This document shows positions 1 to 8,181 of a stretch of DNA of 64,000 nucleotides, in pieces. The translations under genes were made by a program, and so were the position numbers. The notes under the pieces are model-generated. The model saw nothing but the letters and a program-made list of their open reading frames with translations, was not told the origin of the DNA and searched no databases. The DNA lies in the NCBI GenBank assembly GCA_041447245.1, contig JBGMEA010000026.1:62001-126000 (forward strand), written 5' to 3'. Source of the DNA: JBGMEA01 sp041447245. Lineage in GTDB: Bacteria > Bacillota > Clostridia > Eubacteriales > Anaerofustaceae. Numbering within the stretch: position 1 is the stretch's first letter; each line of letters opens with the position of its first letter.

Positions 1-1010
1 CTCACCAGCGTTTCATCTCCGACTTCACAATACATTCCAAGAGATAATGTAGGCAGTCCGTAAAAATTCATCGTATTCTTGAGTGCATAGGTGTCGGTAT
101 ACGCTTCATCTTTTCCTAGCATTGCACAAGCAGCGACTCTCCCCTGCTTTACGGCGTTCGGCCAGATGCCCGAAAGGCCGGTCACGTCTCCTGCGGCATA
201 GATGTCCGGTAAAACCGTTTGCATCCGATTGTCCACATTGACGCTTCCCCGTTCAGACAGAATATCTGCGGGCAAATACGCCGTATTCGCTTTCACTCCG
301 ACCGCAACAATCACCGCATCGCAAGGCAATTTCATTCCGTTCTCCAGAAGAATCGAATGAATTTCTCCGTTTGAATCGGTTTCGGTATTCGTTGCTTTTT
401 CCCCGAGCAAAAATTTGCAACCATGCTCCTCGAACAGCCTCTGATATGCTTCGGCAGCAGTATTATCCAATTGCAGAGGCAAAATATGATCCGCCATCTC
501 CAACACCGTTACGTTTATTCCGTTCTGAAGCAGTCCATAAGCGGCATCCATTCCGACCAATCCGGAACCGATAACAATCACATTTGCTCCAGTCGCGACA
601 TTTTTCACGATTGACTGCGCATCAGAAAGATTGCGCAGTCCGAAAACATTTTTTGCAATGCGTAGTTCTCCGATGGGAGGAATCACACTTTCCGCCCCCG
701 TCGCGATCAGGAGTTTGTCATAGTGCAGTTGTTCCCCGCTGCGCAAAGCGATACGATGGCTATCCGGATCAATCTGTCCAACCGGCTCTCCGGAAATCCA
801 TGTTATCCGATTTGACAGGAAAAAGTCATCGGGAACAAAATTAAGTGTTTCCTCGTTTCGCTCATGGGAAAGGTACTGACCGAGCATACACCTCGAATGA
901 ACCGAGGTATCTTCGGATATCAGCGTAATATCAGCATCTCGATCCAGTTTTCGGATTGTTTTGGCTGCGGCGATTCCGGCAGCGCCTGCACCGATTATAA
1001 TATGTTTCAT
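1..1010 (-). CDS. FAD/NAD(P)-dependent oxidoreductase linked to CODH (3' end outside window)
   Basis: Flavoprotein of the pyridine nucleotide-disulfide oxidoreductase class. Read on the minus strand from the ATG at 1010 it stays open to the window edge (about 336 codons), so the C-terminus is missing. A FAD-binding GAGAAG motif lies at residues 7-12, a second nucleotide-binding motif (IGSGLVG) near the middle for NAD(P)H, and the FAD motif YAAGDVTG follows. The start is set by GGAGG inside the 3' end of the upstream cooF, which ends 3 nt away, so the two are coupled. Clusters of cooS, cooF and such an oxidoreductase occur in anaerobes, where the flavoprotein is thought to pass CO-derived electrons to NAD(P)+. 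Here that role is inferred from context. An NADH oxidase-like role is the alternative. Confidence 0.85.
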   Translation of the reverse strand, partial: MKHIIIGAGAAGIAAAKTIRKLDRDADITLISEDTSVHSRCMLGQYLSHERNEETLNFVPDDFFLSNRITWISGEPVGQIDPDSHRIALRSGEQLHYDKLLIATGAESVIPPIGELRIAKNVFGLRNLSDAQSIVKNVATGANVIVIGSGLVGMDAAYGLLQNGINVTVLEMADHILPLQLDNTAAEAYQRLFEEHGCKFLLGEKATNTETDSNGEIHSILLENGMKLPCDAVIVAVGVKANTAYLPADILSERGSVNVDNRMQTVLPDIYAAGDVTGLSGIWPNAVKQGRVAACAMLGKDEAYTDTYALKNTMNFYGLPTLSLGMYCEVGDETLV

Positions 1011-1013
1011 GGC

Positions 1014-1460
1014 TCAAACCTCCTCCACATGAATTGCTTTTTTTGGGCAGGATTTCACACAGCTCGGATCATAATCCGAGTCTTTGCAAAAGTCACATTT
1101 TATGATTTTACTGTGGCTGACACGATCCGGCTTGATCGTTCCGTACGGGCAGTTCATAACGCACATAAAGCAGGCTGCACATTTTTTTTCATCATACAAA
1201 ACCAGTCCGGTCACTTCATCTTTGGTAAGTGCGGCACTCATGCAGGAAGCCACACATTCCGGCTCCTCACAGTGTCTGCAGAAAATCGGTTTATAGATAC
1301 CGCTTTCCAAAGCGATGATATGATTTCTGGTTTCATTTTTCGGGTCGGTCAGATCGAGATCATAGACAGTACCTGCATCCGAACGATGGGATTGCATGCA
1401 AGCTACCGAACAATTCTTGCAACCGTCACAAAGTTCCGCTTCAATGATGATTCGTTTCAT
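1014..1460 (-). CDS. cooF: CooF-like four-cluster ferredoxin
   Basis: A 148-residue electron-transfer protein with four cysteine groups of the DMSO reductase B/HycB/CooF ferredoxin type: CDGCKNCSVAC near the N-terminus, CRHCEEPECVASC, CAACFMCVMNCP, and CDFCKDSDYDPSCVKSCP near the C-terminus. These would hold four [4Fe-4S] clusters. It lies 15 nt downstream of cooS and 3 nt upstream of the flavoprotein gene, with an AAGGGGG ribosome site. The expected role is to carry electrons from the CODH to the flavoprotein. Family assignment is firm; the partner assignment is inferred from gene order. Confidence 0.9.
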   Translation of the reverse strand: MKRIIIEAELCDGCKNCSVACMQSHRSDAGTVYDLDLTDPKNETRNHIIALESGIYKPIFCRHCEEPECVASCMSAALTKDEVTGLVLYDEKKCAACFMCVMNCPYGTIKPDRVSHSKIIKCDFCKDSDYDPSCVKSCPKKAIHVEEV

Positions 1461-1475
1461 TTGTCTGCCCCCTTT

Positions 1476-3359
1476 CTACAGACCGAGCGCTGCGCGTTTT
1501 TCCGAAATGATACGATCCAGTATCTCCGCAGTTTCAACCGCATCGGGATTGATAATCACCTGCCCGCCTGTCAGCTGTTTCATATCTTCCGTCAAAACTT
1601 TCACCGCAATATTGCTCCCCGTAATAAAAGGCGGCAGCCCGAGATGCAGAGGCAAACCCAGAGCCAAACCGAACGCCCCGTCGGCAAGCGCCTGTTCTTC
1701 CAACCATTGAGCCGCGGAAAGCGCAAGCGGAAGCTGCGGCAGATCAATGCCCATTGCTTCTGCTATTTCGGTTGCAACGATTTCCAGACGTCCGATAGCA
1801 AGACAAGGTCCGAAATTCAATACGGGAGGAATTCCCAATTTTTCGCAGACCGCACGCAATTTCGGTCCCGCCAGCTGAGCCGCTTCCGGAGTCATCAGAT
1901 TACAGTTTTCGATCCCGCCGGAAGAACATCCCGCAGTCAATACGATAATATCCCTCTTAATCAGTTCCTTTGTCAATTCAACGGTAAGCACATCATAGCC
2001 ACCCGCGGTCAGATTGGAACATCCGACCACACCGACAATGCCTTTGATGTCGCCGGAAGCAATCAGATCAATCAGCGGTTTCCATGATCCTCCCAGGAAT
2101 TCTTTCAAAGAATTCTCACTTACGCCCGTAAGCGAATGATCGTTTCCGTGTTCCGGCATGAGACGCAAAGATACTCCGGGGCGCCTCGTTTGATAAGAAT
2201 CGATAGCTTCCTGAATAATTTCTTCGCTGATCTGCGCGCGATTCGCAAAATCGAACTGTTTCAGTTCGGCGTTGGCTTTCTTTGCAACACTGTCCAGGCA
2301 TATCTGTTTAATGCTCAGTTCGTCGCAGATGGGTTCGATGCCGGGCAGTGTACAGTTGAATTCCGAAAGCACCATATCAATCGCTCCCGTAGCAAGAATT
2401 GCCTCGCTCGCATAGTTATTGCCTGCGTGTCCGTCGAAAATGTCCGTATAATACGCCCCTCTAAGCTGCAGATCCTGACCGACGCAGGTGCATCCGACCA
2501 ATCGAAACCCTTTCGCCCCGGCAGCCTTGGCACGTTCAACGACTTCCGGTGATGCCAAGCGTTCCTGAAGATCGACAAAAATCGTATGCTGGTGGCCGGT
2601 AATCATGATATTGATATAGTCCGGATCAATCACCCGTAATCCGACCGGAGCCATTCGGATTTGAGGATCTCCAAGCAAAACGTCATTCAGCAGGTTCGTC
2701 AGGGTCAACCCGTAAAATCCGGTTGAAATTCCCAAGCGGAGACAATCAAGCAGCATATCAACCGGATCGGAGTTTAGGTTCGTAGACGATTTTACAGCTC
2801 CGCGGCATACATCGGATTTCCCTCCCCCGGGGAGAATTCCGAGTTGCTGCCAACGTTCATAACGAGGAGCATACGCCATTTTTTTCACCAATTCCGGTTC
2901 TTCGTAGTCCGGTTTGTATAAATCACTTAAAACCGCATTTGCAATCTTCAGTGCCTTTTCATGATCATCCTTACCTTCGATCCCGAATAAATCACACATA
3001 CGCTTGAGTGATTTCAGTCCTTTGAGCGTGCCTTTTTCCTCAGCGGTATGCTTCAGATTCAGCGCCGTATTTTCGACCACATGCAGGTAACAGGCGGCAC
3101 CGGCGGAGACAGCCCGAAGAAAGTTTCTGACGACAATCGTATCGGCACTTGCGCCGCAAATACCACGGGGAGCGTCCGGTGTGATGCGGCAGGGTCCGTT
3201 TGCACACAGTCTGCAGCATACGCCCTGCAAACCGAAATTACATTTCGTTTCCTGAGATTCCACTCTGTGATGCGACGTTTCCATCGGCAATGAGCGGATG
3301 AATTCTTCCATCGGTTTGTCAGCACTCTGACAAATGTTGCAACCATAACATTGATTCAT
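1476..3359 (-). CDS. cooS: anaerobic Ni-Fe carbon monoxide dehydrogenase catalytic subunit, divergent
   Basis: A 627-residue CooS-type CODH (CO + H2O to CO2 + 2e- + 2H+). The N-terminal CNFGLQGVCC, RLCANGPC and GICGA supply the D- and B-cluster cysteines. The C-cluster set can be followed: His in MITGHQH, Cys in GCTCVGQ, FNCTLPG, VVGCSN, TAGCSSGG and FGPCLAIG. Several surroundings differ from the textbook enzyme. The usual GHxP reads GHQH, the usual SCVDNSR region reads PCLAIGR, and the position usually occupied by a lysine in SEKA appears as EEQA. An extra CYGCNIC group sits at the extreme N-terminus. Ribosome site AGGAGG. Upstream lies a 17-bp palindrome at 3381-3397, and the next gene upstream is an Rrf2 regulator. 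It is certainly a CODH family member; whether it oxidises CO efficiently is open. Confidence 0.92.
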   Translation of the reverse strand: MNQCYGCNICQSADKPMEEFIRSLPMETSHHRVESQETKCNFGLQGVCCRLCANGPCRITPDAPRGICGASADTIVVRNFLRAVSAGAACYLHVVENTALNLKHTAEEKGTLKGLKSLKRMCDLFGIEGKDDHEKALKIANAVLSDLYKPDYEEPELVKKMAYAPRYERWQQLGILPGGGKSDVCRGAVKSSTNLNSDPVDMLLDCLRLGISTGFYGLTLTNLLNDVLLGDPQIRMAPVGLRVIDPDYINIMITGHQHTIFVDLQERLASPEVVERAKAAGAKGFRLVGCTCVGQDLQLRGAYYTDIFDGHAGNNYASEAILATGAIDMVLSEFNCTLPGIEPICDELSIKQICLDSVAKKANAELKQFDFANRAQISEEIIQEAIDSYQTRRPGVSLRLMPEHGNDHSLTGVSENSLKEFLGGSWKPLIDLIASGDIKGIVGVVGCSNLTAGGYDVLTVELTKELIKRDIIVLTAGCSSGGIENCNLMTPEAAQLAGPKLRAVCEKLGIPPVLNFGPCLAIGRLEIVATEIAEAMGIDLPQLPLALSAAQWLEEQALADGAFGLALGLPLHLGLPPFITGSNIAVKVLTEDMKQLTGGQVIINPDAVETAEILDRIISEKRAALGL

Positions 3360-3380
3360 TAATCTATCCTCCTGATATAC

Positions 3381-3397
3381 TGGACTATTTTAGTCCA
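3381..3397. promoter_or_regulatory. candidate Rrf2 operator in front of cooS
   Basis: Perfect palindrome TGGACTA-TTT-TAGTCCA, 22-38 nt upstream of the cooS start and just upstream of its AGGAGG. A degenerate copy (13 of 17 matching) lies over the -35 box of the adjacent Rrf2 gene at 3871-3887. Shared sites at both promoters suggest that this Rrf2 protein controls cooS and itself. The minus strand near here has only weak -35 sequences, so cooS may rely partly on read-through from the regulator gene. Confidence 0.6.
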
Positions 3398-3413
3398 ATT
3401 TAAGTTATATTTT

Positions 3414-3437
3414 TAAAGTACACTCATGCGTACTTTA
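3414..3437. repeat. 8-bp inverted repeat between Rrf2 gene and cooS
   Basis: TAAAGTAC (3414-3421) and GTACTTTA (3430-3437) with an 8-nt spacer, abutting the stop codon of the Rrf2 gene. On the transcribed minus strand it is followed by A-rich rather than U-rich sequence, so it is not a typical terminator. It may be an mRNA-processing hairpin or a second protein site. Confidence 0.45.
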
Positions 3438-3836
3438 TTACACCAACAATTGCGACAATTTTGTTGCACTCATTTCTTCTATCACGACCTTTTGGAGCCG
3501 ACAAAATTCTTTATGCACTTTACAGGGACGATCACAAGTATTACGGGAACACAAGGCTTCCGGTTGCATACATTCTGCAATCATCAGATCTTTGTCTACT
3601 GCTTTGCAAATGTCATAAAGAGACAGTTCACCGATATCCATATGCATTTGGTATCCCCCGTCCGTTCCGCGATGGCTGACAATAATTCCCGCTTTTGCAA
3701 GTTTTCGGCAAATTTTATAGGCAAACTGCACGGGGATATGTTCTTCTCTGCTGATGTCTGCGGCACTCGCGATTTGGTGATGAGACAATGCGCGCAAAAT
3801 CCGTACTGCATAGTCACATTCTTTCGTAATGAGCAT
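3438..3836 (-). CDS. Rrf2-family, probably Fe-S-sensing, regulator of the CODH operon
   Basis: A 132-residue Rrf2-family transcription factor. The N-terminal winged helix runs through MLITKECDYAVRILRAL and ends in the RGTDGGY wing typical of the family. The C-terminal half has CMQPEALCSRNTCDRPC plus a further Cys (KEFC), a cluster-binding region resembling that of IscR and NsrR. It lies directly upstream of cooS on the same strand with its own promoter. Sensing of redox state, NO, or cluster status is inferred from the cysteines. Specific control of cooS is inferred from the shared palindrome. Confidence 0.88.
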   Translation of the reverse strand: MLITKECDYAVRILRALSHHQIASAADISREEHIPVQFAYKICRKLAKAGIIVSHRGTDGGYQMHMDIGELSLYDICKAVDKDLMIAECMQPEALCSRNTCDRPCKVHKEFCRLQKVVIEEMSATKLSQLLV

Positions 3837-3858
3837 TTTGAATTACCTCACGTGCCCA

Positions 3859-3887
3859 GTCTAGCATAGTGGAGTATTTATGTCAAG
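3859..3887 (-). promoter_or_regulatory. promoter of the CODH-linked Rrf2 gene with operator-like site
   Basis: Minus-strand -35 TTGACA (3882-3887), 17-bp spacer, -10 TAGACT (3859-3864) preceded by TGC, an extended -10. The plus-strand sequence TGGAGTATTTATGTCAA (3871-3887) overlaps the -35 and matches the cooS palindrome at 13 of 17 positions, which suggests autoregulation. Confidence 0.7.
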
Positions 3888-3921
3888 TATCATCCGGAAA
3901 TCATTTTTATTTGTTACAAAC

Positions 3922-3957
3922 AAAAAAAACAGACGCATCGGACAGTACGTCTGTTTT
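3922..3957 (-). terminator. terminator of the MATE gene
   Basis: Stem AACAGACG/CGTCTGTT with a 12-nt loop, followed on the minus strand by a run of eight T. It lies just past the MATE stop codon. Confidence 0.85.
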
Positions 3958-3976
3958 GGAAATAATAGGATTGCAT

Positions 3977-5335
3977 TTATATATTCATTGACTGCTCCTC
4001 TAGAAGTTGCCTGTGAGATTTTTTGTAATATGCATAATACATAACACCTGCAAGCAATGTCGATACCACATCTGCAGCAGGCTGAGCCCAAGCAACACCA
4101 TCCAACCCGAACAAAGCATTTGCTATGATGATAATCGGGAAAAAGGCAAATCCCTGTCTGGAAACGGATAGAATCAAAGCAGGAATTGACTTGCCCATCG
4201 ATTGAAAGGAACCCATAAAAATGAACATAAATCCAACAACGGGTCCGATTGAGACCTGCGCTCTGAGAAAATATTTGCCATATTCAACCACATCCGCATT
4301 GTTAATGAACAGTTGAATCAACGGGCCGGCAAATGCGATAAATACTGCAGTGACGACCGCACCGATTCCAACCCCCAAAAATCCACCGAATTTCACGGCA
4401 TCATTCATTCTCTTATAATTTCTTGCTGCGTAATTATATCCAACCAACGGCTGAATCCCCATACCAACACCCAATTGCAGCATAATCAGCAGGGAAAACA
4501 AACGGTTTGAGACCCCCATTGCAGAAACGGCAATATCCCCATAAGATGCCACATAATTATTCAGGACAACCATAGACACACTCATCAATACATTATTGAG
4601 CGATGCAGGAATGCCGATAAAAAACACTTCTTTTGATATGTCTTTCTTAAAAGCAAAATATTTTGGATGAATAGACAGCAACGTTCCTTTTTTCGTCAAA
4701 TAATAGACATAATAAATGACGGAACAAACATTTCCGATAATCGTAGCAATGGCAGCGCCTGCAACCCCCATTTTCAAAGTCAAAATCATGATCGGGTCAA
4801 GAACAATATTGATCACAGTCCCGATCATCATTCCCATCATGGCTTCTTTTGCAGCACCTTCCGCTCTGACGATATTACCGAAAGCAGCTTGTATTACAAT
4901 AAATACCGCGCCGTAAGCGATATAAATCAGATATTGTTGCGCGAAAGCCCAAGTCTGTTCGCTGGCTCCGATCATACCTACTATTTCCGGCATGAATGCC
5001 AAATAGACCACTGTTGAGATCAATCCGATACCGATACAGCAGTAAAAGCAAAAAGAAGAAACACTTTTGATTTTTTCTTTCTGCTGCATACCAAGCAATC
5101 TGGAAATAAGCGACGCACCGCCGATTCCGAAAATATTGCCGAATGCCATCAGCAACATAAAGATAGGGGATGCCAACGATACAGCCGCAACCTGCATCGG
5201 ATCCCCGGTTTGCCCGACAAAAAAAGTATCCACCATATTATAGATAATAGTAACAATCATTCCGAGCATTGTCGGAATAACCAATTTAGCGACAGCCTTC
5301 GGGATTGGCATGTCTCTGAAAAGTTCGTCTTTCAT
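3977..5335 (-). CDS. MATE-family multidrug/Na+ efflux transporter
   Basis: Integral membrane antiporter of about 452 residues in the MATE family, exporting drugs or metabolites at the expense of an ion gradient. The sequence shows about twelve hydrophobic segments and a family-typical start (PIPKAVAKLVIPTMLGMIVTIIYNMVDTFFVGQ). A longer reading frame exists, but GGAGGT stands 5 nt upstream of the ATG at 5335, which I take as the start. The MarR gene upstream on the same strand is the likely regulator. The substrate cannot be told from sequence. Confidence 0.9.
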   Translation of the reverse strand: MKDELFRDMPIPKAVAKLVIPTMLGMIVTIIYNMVDTFFVGQTGDPMQVAAVSLASPIFMLLMAFGNIFGIGGASLISRLLGMQQKEKIKSVSSFCFYCCIGIGLISTVVYLAFMPEIVGMIGASEQTWAFAQQYLIYIAYGAVFIVIQAAFGNIVRAEGAAKEAMMGMMIGTVINIVLDPIMILTLKMGVAGAAIATIIGNVCSVIYYVYYLTKKGTLLSIHPKYFAFKKDISKEVFFIGIPASLNNVLMSVSMVVLNNYVASYGDIAVSAMGVSNRLFSLLIMLQLGVGMGIQPLVGYNYAARNYKRMNDAVKFGGFLGVGIGAVVTAVFIAFAGPLIQLFINNADVVEYGKYFLRAQVSIGPVVGFMFIFMGSFQSMGKSIPALILSVSRQGFAFFPIIIIANALFGLDGVAWAQPAADVVSTLLAGVMYYAYYKKSHRQLLEEQSMNI

Positions 5336-5430
5336 TTTACCTCCTGACAATCGACAGCACGTGCGGTAACAATTCCGGACAAGTAATGCCTCTGCGAAAA
5401 GTACCAAATCGGAACTATTGATTTGAATTC

Positions 5431-5859
5431 TCAGTCTTCCAAAATATTTCGAATGATCCGATTCAGCATTCGATCCAAGGCATCCACATCTTCATCCTCA
5501 AAATCCCGCAACAAAATCTGATCGGTTTGTTTGATCTTTAAATGAATCTCGCGCATCAAGCGAATACCCTTCTCGCTGACGAACAAACATTTGCAGCGAC
5601 GGTCATCGGCATGCGTATGAGAATATAGCAGATCCTTTGCTTCCATTCGTTTCACAAGACCCGTAACAGTCGGATTCTCAAGTTTTAATGCGTATTCGAT
5701 ATCACGTTGAGTAATTCCGTGCGTATTGTTTTCATTAAGAATCGACAGAATATCGAATTGAGATAATGTGAGATCATACGGAGCAAGAATTTTGTTCAGA
5801 CGTTTTTCGAATGAGTGATGGATCAACTTAAAATACAAACCGAATTTTCGTTCATTCAT
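5431..5859 (-). CDS. MarR-family transcriptional regulator
   Basis: A 142-residue winged-helix regulator. The MarR core runs from LTLSQFDILSIL through TQRDIEYALKLENPTVTGLVKRME, with the wing residues DDRRCKCLFVSEKG. It heads a two-gene unit with the MATE exporter 95 nt downstream. A near-perfect palindrome fills the spacer of its own promoter, so it should repress itself and the pump until a ligand releases it. The inducer is unknown. Confidence 0.92.
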   Translation of the reverse strand: MNERKFGLYFKLIHHSFEKRLNKILAPYDLTLSQFDILSILNENNTHGITQRDIEYALKLENPTVTGLVKRMEAKDLLYSHTHADDRRCKCLFVSEKGIRLMREIHLKIKQTDQILLRDFEDEDVDALDRMLNRIIRNILED

Positions 5860-5879
5860 TTTTGGTCACCTTACGTGTA

Positions 5880-5909
5880 ATTATATAGGTAGCTATCTAA
5901 TTTTGTCAA
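5880..5909 (-). promoter_or_regulatory. MarR-MATE promoter with embedded operator
   Basis: Minus-strand TTGACA (5904-5909), 18-bp spacer, TATAAT (5880-5885). The plus-strand sequence TAGGTAGCTATCTA (5886-5899), a palindrome with one mismatch, sits inside the spacer, where a bound MarR dimer would block polymerase. Confidence 0.8.
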
Positions 5910-5954
5910 CAGTATACTTGAATCGATAAAGTATTTTTCTTTGTTTTCCATACC

Positions 5955-5984
5955 AAAATCAGGTGCGTAAGCCGCACCTGATTT
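5955..5984 (-). terminator. terminator of the ppx-ppk operon
   Basis: Perfect 12-bp stem AAATCAGGTGCG/CGCACCTGATTT with a 5-nt loop, followed by T residues on the minus strand. It may also work in the other direction. Confidence 0.85.
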
Positions 5985-6012
5985 CTGTTGAAATTAGATG
6001 TATTTCAAGCAG

Positions 6013-8181
6013 TTATTCAAATCGATTGGAGAGGTTTGCAAAGAAATCATGCAATCCCTTTTTTATTTTTTTCGTTAATTTGCTGTCTTTCACAGCGACA
6101 TCTCTGGATTGCGCAGCGGCTGCCGCCTCTTCAATTTGATATTCCTGAGAATCTATTCGCAGATCCGATTCCGGTTTCTTTTCATATAAGCCGTTTGATA
6201 GCATAATCCTGGCCTTTACATTATCAGTCAGCATCAAATGCAAATGTCTGTTGATCCTCACTTTTAGTTCGGGATCAAAAATCGGACATGCAACCTCGAC
6301 GCGGCGTGTCGTGTTGCGCGTCATCATATCGGCAGAAGAAATGTAAATCTGCTGAGTATCTCCCTTCCCGAAGCTGTATATTCTGGAATGTTCCAGAAAT
6401 CTTCCGACAATACTCGTGATTCTAATGTTTTCGGTAAAGCCGGGAACTCCAGGAAGGATACAGCAAATACCCCTGATGATCAGGTCAATCGATACACCCG
6501 CGCAGGAAGCTTCCGAAAGAGCGATTATGATATCCTTGTCGGTGAGTGAATTCAATTTCATCACAATTCGACCCTGATTCGCTTTTTGAATTTCATTATG
6601 GATCATTTCCATTACCTTAGGCTTTAACGAAAAGGGAGAAACCAAAAGCCACCTGTAATCGTAATCCAACTTTCCGATTGACAGATTGCGGAAAAAAGCA
6701 GCAGCATCTTCTCCGATTTGCCGGTCGGCAGTAATCAGTGACAAATCACTGTAGAGCTCCGCTGTTTTTTCGTTATAATTCCCGGTTGCAATCTGTGTAA
6801 TATAACGGACAGAATTACGTTCTTTATAAGTGATCTGGCATACCTTTGAATGTACTTTATATTCATCAAATCCATAAGTCAATCGGCATCCCGCCTCCTC
6901 CAAACGTTCCGACCAGTCAATATTGTTTTGTTCGTCAAAACGGGCTCGCAGTTCTATCATTACATCCACATCCTTGCCATTTTCGGCAGCGGCACAGAGA
7001 TATTCCACCAAACGTGCTTTTTGCGCCAAACGATAGATCGTTATTTTAATCGAAACGACATTGGGATCCACGGCAGCCTGTCTGATAAGCGCAAGAAAAA
7101 AATCCATACTCTCATAAGGATACGAAAACAATCTGTCATTTCGTTTGATCAGACGGAACATATTATCCGAATCCTGAATCGAAGCGGTTTGAATCGGCTT
7201 AAATTCGGGATAATATAACAGTTTGCGCAAGGATGGAGACATCTGCGACTGCAAAGAAAAGACATAGCTCATTTTCATTGGGGATTTCGTAACAAACACC
7301 TGATTTTTTTTGATAAAAAACCGATCCAACAGCAAAGATTCCAAAGGACCGCAAACTTTATGCCCCAGTTCCAAACGAACGATTGATAAGTGTTTTCGTT
7401 TGGAGAGCAATTTTTTCATTGCAGAACGGAAATCCTGAGTTTCGTCAAAAATATCATCATCTGCCGTAATATCGGCGTTACGGGTAATACAGAAATATGT
7501 TTTGTCAATCACATGATACATATCGAAAATCGACTCAACGCAGTCCAAAATAATCTGTTCGGTCGGGATGTACCGAATACTGCTGCCCGGCATGATTACC
7601 ACTTCGGGCAATGTTTTCGGGATGGGTATAAAACCGAGCAAACGATTTTTATCACTTTGCAGATAGGAAACAATATAGGTGGATTTACTCTGCAGATGCG
7701 GAAACGGATGGTGAGAATCTACAATCTGAGGAGAAAGCAATTCAGCAATGTTCTCTTTATAATACTTCTTGACAAATTTATTTTCCTGTTCGTCCAGTTC
7801 GGACAAATTCACGGCTTTAATTCCATAATGGTTTAATTCGGCATTAACCTGTTTATATACTTTGTCTTTTTGCGAATACAAAGGTGCAACGGATTTGTAA
7901 ATCAAGGCTAATTGTTCACTCGGAGACAATCCCGTTTTATTATCCAACGCCAATTCGTCCACCTGCGACAAATCATAAAGGCTCCCGACGCGAATCATAA
8001 AAAACTCATCGAGATTACTGGTAAAAATCGAAACAAATTTTAACCGTTCCATCAATGGAACAGTTGTATCCTGAGCTTCCTCCAATACCCGCTCATTAAA
8101 ACGAAGCCAGGACAATTCTCTGTTTTGCATGTATTGATAGTGTATTTTATTGCTGATATCGGAATAATCCGTCATAGTCAT
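6013..8181 (-). CDS. ppk1: polyphosphate kinase 1
   Basis: Makes inorganic polyphosphate from ATP, reversibly. About 722 residues with the full PPK1 order: N-terminal domain (YMQNRELSWLRFNERVLEEA), head domain, then two phospholipase-D-like domains. The catalytic-histidine segment reads EYKVHSKVCQI, and a late segment contains RNTTRRVEVACP. The reading frame opens further upstream, but the ATG at 8181 overlaps the ppx stop in an ATGA. A second ATG at 8175 has better spacing to AGGAG, so either may be used. The ppx gene directly upstream makes this a polyphosphate synthesis/turnover operon. Confidence 0.95.
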   Translation of the reverse strand: MTMTDYSDISNKIHYQYMQNRELSWLRFNERVLEEAQDTTVPLMERLKFVSIFTSNLDEFFMIRVGSLYDLSQVDELALDNKTGLSPSEQLALIYKSVAPLYSQKDKVYKQVNAELNHYGIKAVNLSELDEQENKFVKKYYKENIAELLSPQIVDSHHPFPHLQSKSTYIVSYLQSDKNRLLGFIPIPKTLPEVVIMPGSSIRYIPTEQIILDCVESIFDMYHVIDKTYFCITRNADITADDDIFDETQDFRSAMKKLLSKRKHLSIVRLELGHKVCGPLESLLLDRFFIKKNQVFVTKSPMKMSYVFSLQSQMSPSLRKLLYYPEFKPIQTASIQDSDNMFRLIKRNDRLFSYPYESMDFFLALIRQAAVDPNVVSIKITIYRLAQKARLVEYLCAAAENGKDVDVMIELRARFDEQNNIDWSERLEEAGCRLTYGFDEYKVHSKVCQITYKERNSVRYITQIATGNYNEKTAELYSDLSLITADRQIGEDAAAFFRNLSIGKLDYDYRWLLVSPFSLKPKVMEMIHNEIQKANQGRIVMKLNSLTDKDIIIALSEASCAGVSIDLIIRGICCILPGVPGFTENIRITSIVGRFLEHSRIYSFGKGDTQQIYISSADMMTRNTTRRVEVACPIFDPELKVRINRHLHLMLTDNVKARIMLSNGLYEKKPESDLRIDSQEYQIEEAAAAAQSRDVAVKDSKLTKKIKKGLHDFFANLSNRFE

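Noticed and set aside
864..2087. 407-codon plus-strand open frame opposite cooS and cooF
   Set aside because: It lies entirely antisense to genes with clear family motifs, is rich in Phe/His/Arg as frame shadows are, and has no ribosome site or recognisable domain.
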